From the NCBI GenBank assembly GCA_905221605.1, contig CAJNDS010002523.1, positions 1,178,598-1,242,597 on the forward strand: DNA of 64,000 nucleotides, given 5' to 3'. Origin of the DNA: Symbiodinium natans. Its lineage: Eukaryota; Sar; Dinophyceae; Suessiales; Symbiodiniaceae. A model generated the notes under the pieces. It was given only the letters and a program-made list of their open reading frames with translations, was not told the origin of the DNA and did not search any database. Below, piece by piece: positions 62,505 to 64,000 of this stretch (its first letter is position 1; each line of letters begins with the position of its first letter). The translations under genes and the position numbers were made by a program.

Positions 62505-62824
62505 GTTCAAGGATTGCCCATGCCCACAACCAGGGAACCCGCAGCAGAGACAATGTCCCTTACAATGCGCAGGCACATGTCATCCAGAAGCCGTCAAAGT
62601 ACCATTCGTTGCAGAAGCCGCTCTTGAAGAAAGAGATGCGCGACCTAGTTTCGTCTAACTTGAATCTGGATTTACTGCCGACATCTGAGAGCAATCTCCT
62701 CCTGGAACAGCTGAAACAAGATGAGTCTGCCGTTCCGCCTCCACATGCGCGGAGGCTCGAGGACGCGCTCCGTAGAGGCAGCATCATGCTTCTCAGGACC
62801 CTAATCCTGAACCGGCCTGGGTTG
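62505..62824 (+). CDS. long exon, unrecognised
   Basis: The longest convincing single exon outside the tandem duplication: over 100 codons open from about 62505 (AHNQGTRSRDNVPYNAQA, HVIQKPSKYHSLQKPLLK, KEMRDLVSSNLNLDLLPT, SESNLLLEQLKQDESAVP, RRLEDALRRGSIMLLRTL, ILNRPGLK). It ends at AAG|GTTTGACTGG or, if unspliced, at TGA eight bases further. Leu/Lys/Asp-rich helices, no membrane segment. No family recognised. Exons 63159-63230 and 63322-63352 may continue it. Confidence 0.65.
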
Positions 62825-63027
62825 AAGGTTTGACTGGGCAGCTCAGAATCACTTTCCCTTTTTTGGGTTTAGGGTGTAGGGCTTAGGGTTGAGGACTTAG
62901 AGGGCTGACCCCCTTACTGTCAAAGCTCTTGGAAAACCAGTAACCCCACATCCATCATCCCCCACCTGCCATGGCAACAGCGCCCACGTCAGGTAACGCG
63001 GAAGCGCCATGCGGCTGAAATTCAATC

Positions 63028-63156
63028 CCTAAACCCTAAACCCTAAACCCTGAACCCTGAACCCTAAACCCTAAACCCTAAACCCTAAACCCTAAACCCT
63101 AAACCCTAAACCCTAAACCCTAAACCCTAAACCCTAAACCCTAAACCCTAAACCAC
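63028..63156 (-). repeat. (CCCTAAA)n array
   Basis: About 18 heptamers. Confidence 0.95.
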
Positions 63157-63158
63157 AG

Positions 63159-63230
63159 GTGACTCGGGATCTCCGGGCGTTGGAGGTGGGGTGGGCTTCA
63201 GGACTTTGTCACAAAAACGACGCCGTGTTT
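63159..63230 (+). CDS. possible exon
   Basis: Acceptor AACCACAG directly after a CCCTAAA array; reads VTRDLRALEVGWASGLCH, KNDAVF (a Gly-rich second frame is also open). A further candidate, SAVKRDKGLPG, follows CCGCACAG at 63322. Confidence 0.35.
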
Positions 63231-63437
63231 AAACCACCTGTAACCCCCCTAAACCCTAGACCCTAAACCCTCAAACCCTCTGACCCCTTGAACCCGAAGG
63301 GTAGATCCTTGATCCGCACAGTCGGCGGTGAAGAGGGACAAAGGCTTGCCAGGGTTGGTTTAAAGTTTAAAGGCATGGGGTTGGTAGGGGGTTTCTAGGC
63401 TTCCAAGAGGGTGCTTTTCGACCCCCCGCCCGCCCGG

Positions 63438-63530
63438 TTTAGGGTTTAGGGTTTAGGGTTTAGGGTTTAGGGTTTAGGGTTTAGGGTTTAGGGTTTAGGG
63501 TTTAGGGTTTAGGGTTTAGGGTTTAGGGTG
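63438..63530 (+). repeat. (TTTAGGG)n array
   Basis: About 13 heptamers. Confidence 0.95.
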
Positions 63531-63669
63531 GTTTCGCGTGTTTTGTTGGCGGAAAAGGAGAAGAAGGGGACACTGGGGGTCCTGAGTACGGAGGAATGAA
63601 GCGTAGCAAGAACCAGACCTCCAAAAGATCCTAGCTCTATGAGGGATTTAGGGGTTAGGGTTTCAGGGT

Positions 63670-63856
63670 GAGCGCTTGCTCTGATTTTCCTCCGTAACGC
63701 TGGGCTTGCGTCTTGTGCTGCTAAGCCCACGCTGTCTTTTCGGACTGTAAGCCCTATAAACCTTGCGGAGCTGCGCAGGTCCTGCATCAACCGGTGAGAA
63801 TACACTCTGCTGTCGATGTCAGCTCGGTGTCTTGGGGTAGTTTGAAACCTCCTCAT
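63670..63856 (-). CDS. possible exon
   Basis: Minus frame RHRADIDSRVYSHRLMQD, LRSSARFIGLTVRKDSVG, LAAQDASPALRRKI. Coding-like composition over about 60 codons; the rest of the ORF runs into telomeric repeat. Unrecognised. Confidence 0.45.
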
Positions 63857-64000
63857 GACATCCCAAACCCTAAACCCCTCGTCTCCGATACCCTAAACCC
63901 TAAACCCCTAAGAAAACCCTCAGCCCCTCAACCCTTGATGCAGGAGTGGCGGCTTTCAGAGCAGCATGCAGCCCAGGGCGCTCTAGGCCCCTAAACCCTA

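Overview
The window looks like nuclear DNA of a dinoflagellate, most likely of the Symbiodiniaceae/Suessiales type. Four things suggest this: plant/dinoflagellate-type TTTAGGG repeats; a ubiquitin-like plus ankyrin-repeat gene of a kind common in these algae; introns that begin GC as well as GT; and many short terminal-inverted-repeat (TIR) elements that form whole introns (introners). The species call is inference. There are no operons or bacterial signals, and no tRNA, rRNA or CRISPR was recognised.

The dominant feature is telomere-like repeat. Dozens of (TTTAGGG)n and (CCCTAAA)n tracts of about 30-200 bp, in both orientations, alternate with 50-300 bp of unrelated sequence from base 1 to base 64000, except for an island at about 30.0-36.5 kb. 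Neither window end has true telomere orientation. The tracts carry stops in every frame, so most long ORFs that run into them (ending in runs like NPKP or GFRV) are artefacts. The real coding signal is in short exons between the tracts, often with AG acceptors and GT/GC donors. Several introns contain or begin with the telomeric repeat.

Layout. 0.5-4.8 kb: exons of a class 3 lipase (-). 6-13 kb: isolated minus-strand exons, a 54-bp satellite and MITEs. 13.5-14.04 kb: a two-exon plus-strand gene end. 15.68-17.33 kb: an almost identical 811-bp tandem duplication carrying a 250-255 aa ORF. 17.6-27.7 kb: scattered exons, including a plus-strand gene end at 24.69-25.03 kb with an introner intron. 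28-37 kb: telomere-poor, GT-microsatellite-rich island holding decayed LINE fragments. 37.25-37.80 kb: an apparently complete 105-codon gene with three exons, one intron largely telomeric repeat and the other an introner. 38.94-39.83 kb: the 3' end of a cupin gene. 43-48 kb: scattered exons. 49.5-51.1 kb: multi-exon coiled-coil gene (-). 54.2-56.0 kb: the ubiquitin-like/ankyrin gene (-). 56-64 kb: more exons, the best a 320-bp plus-strand one at 62.5 kb.

Exon calls rest on reading frame, splice-like ends and a few recognised families. In this roughly 50% GC DNA both strands are often open, so orientation is stated as uncertain where homology or splice sites do not settle it.
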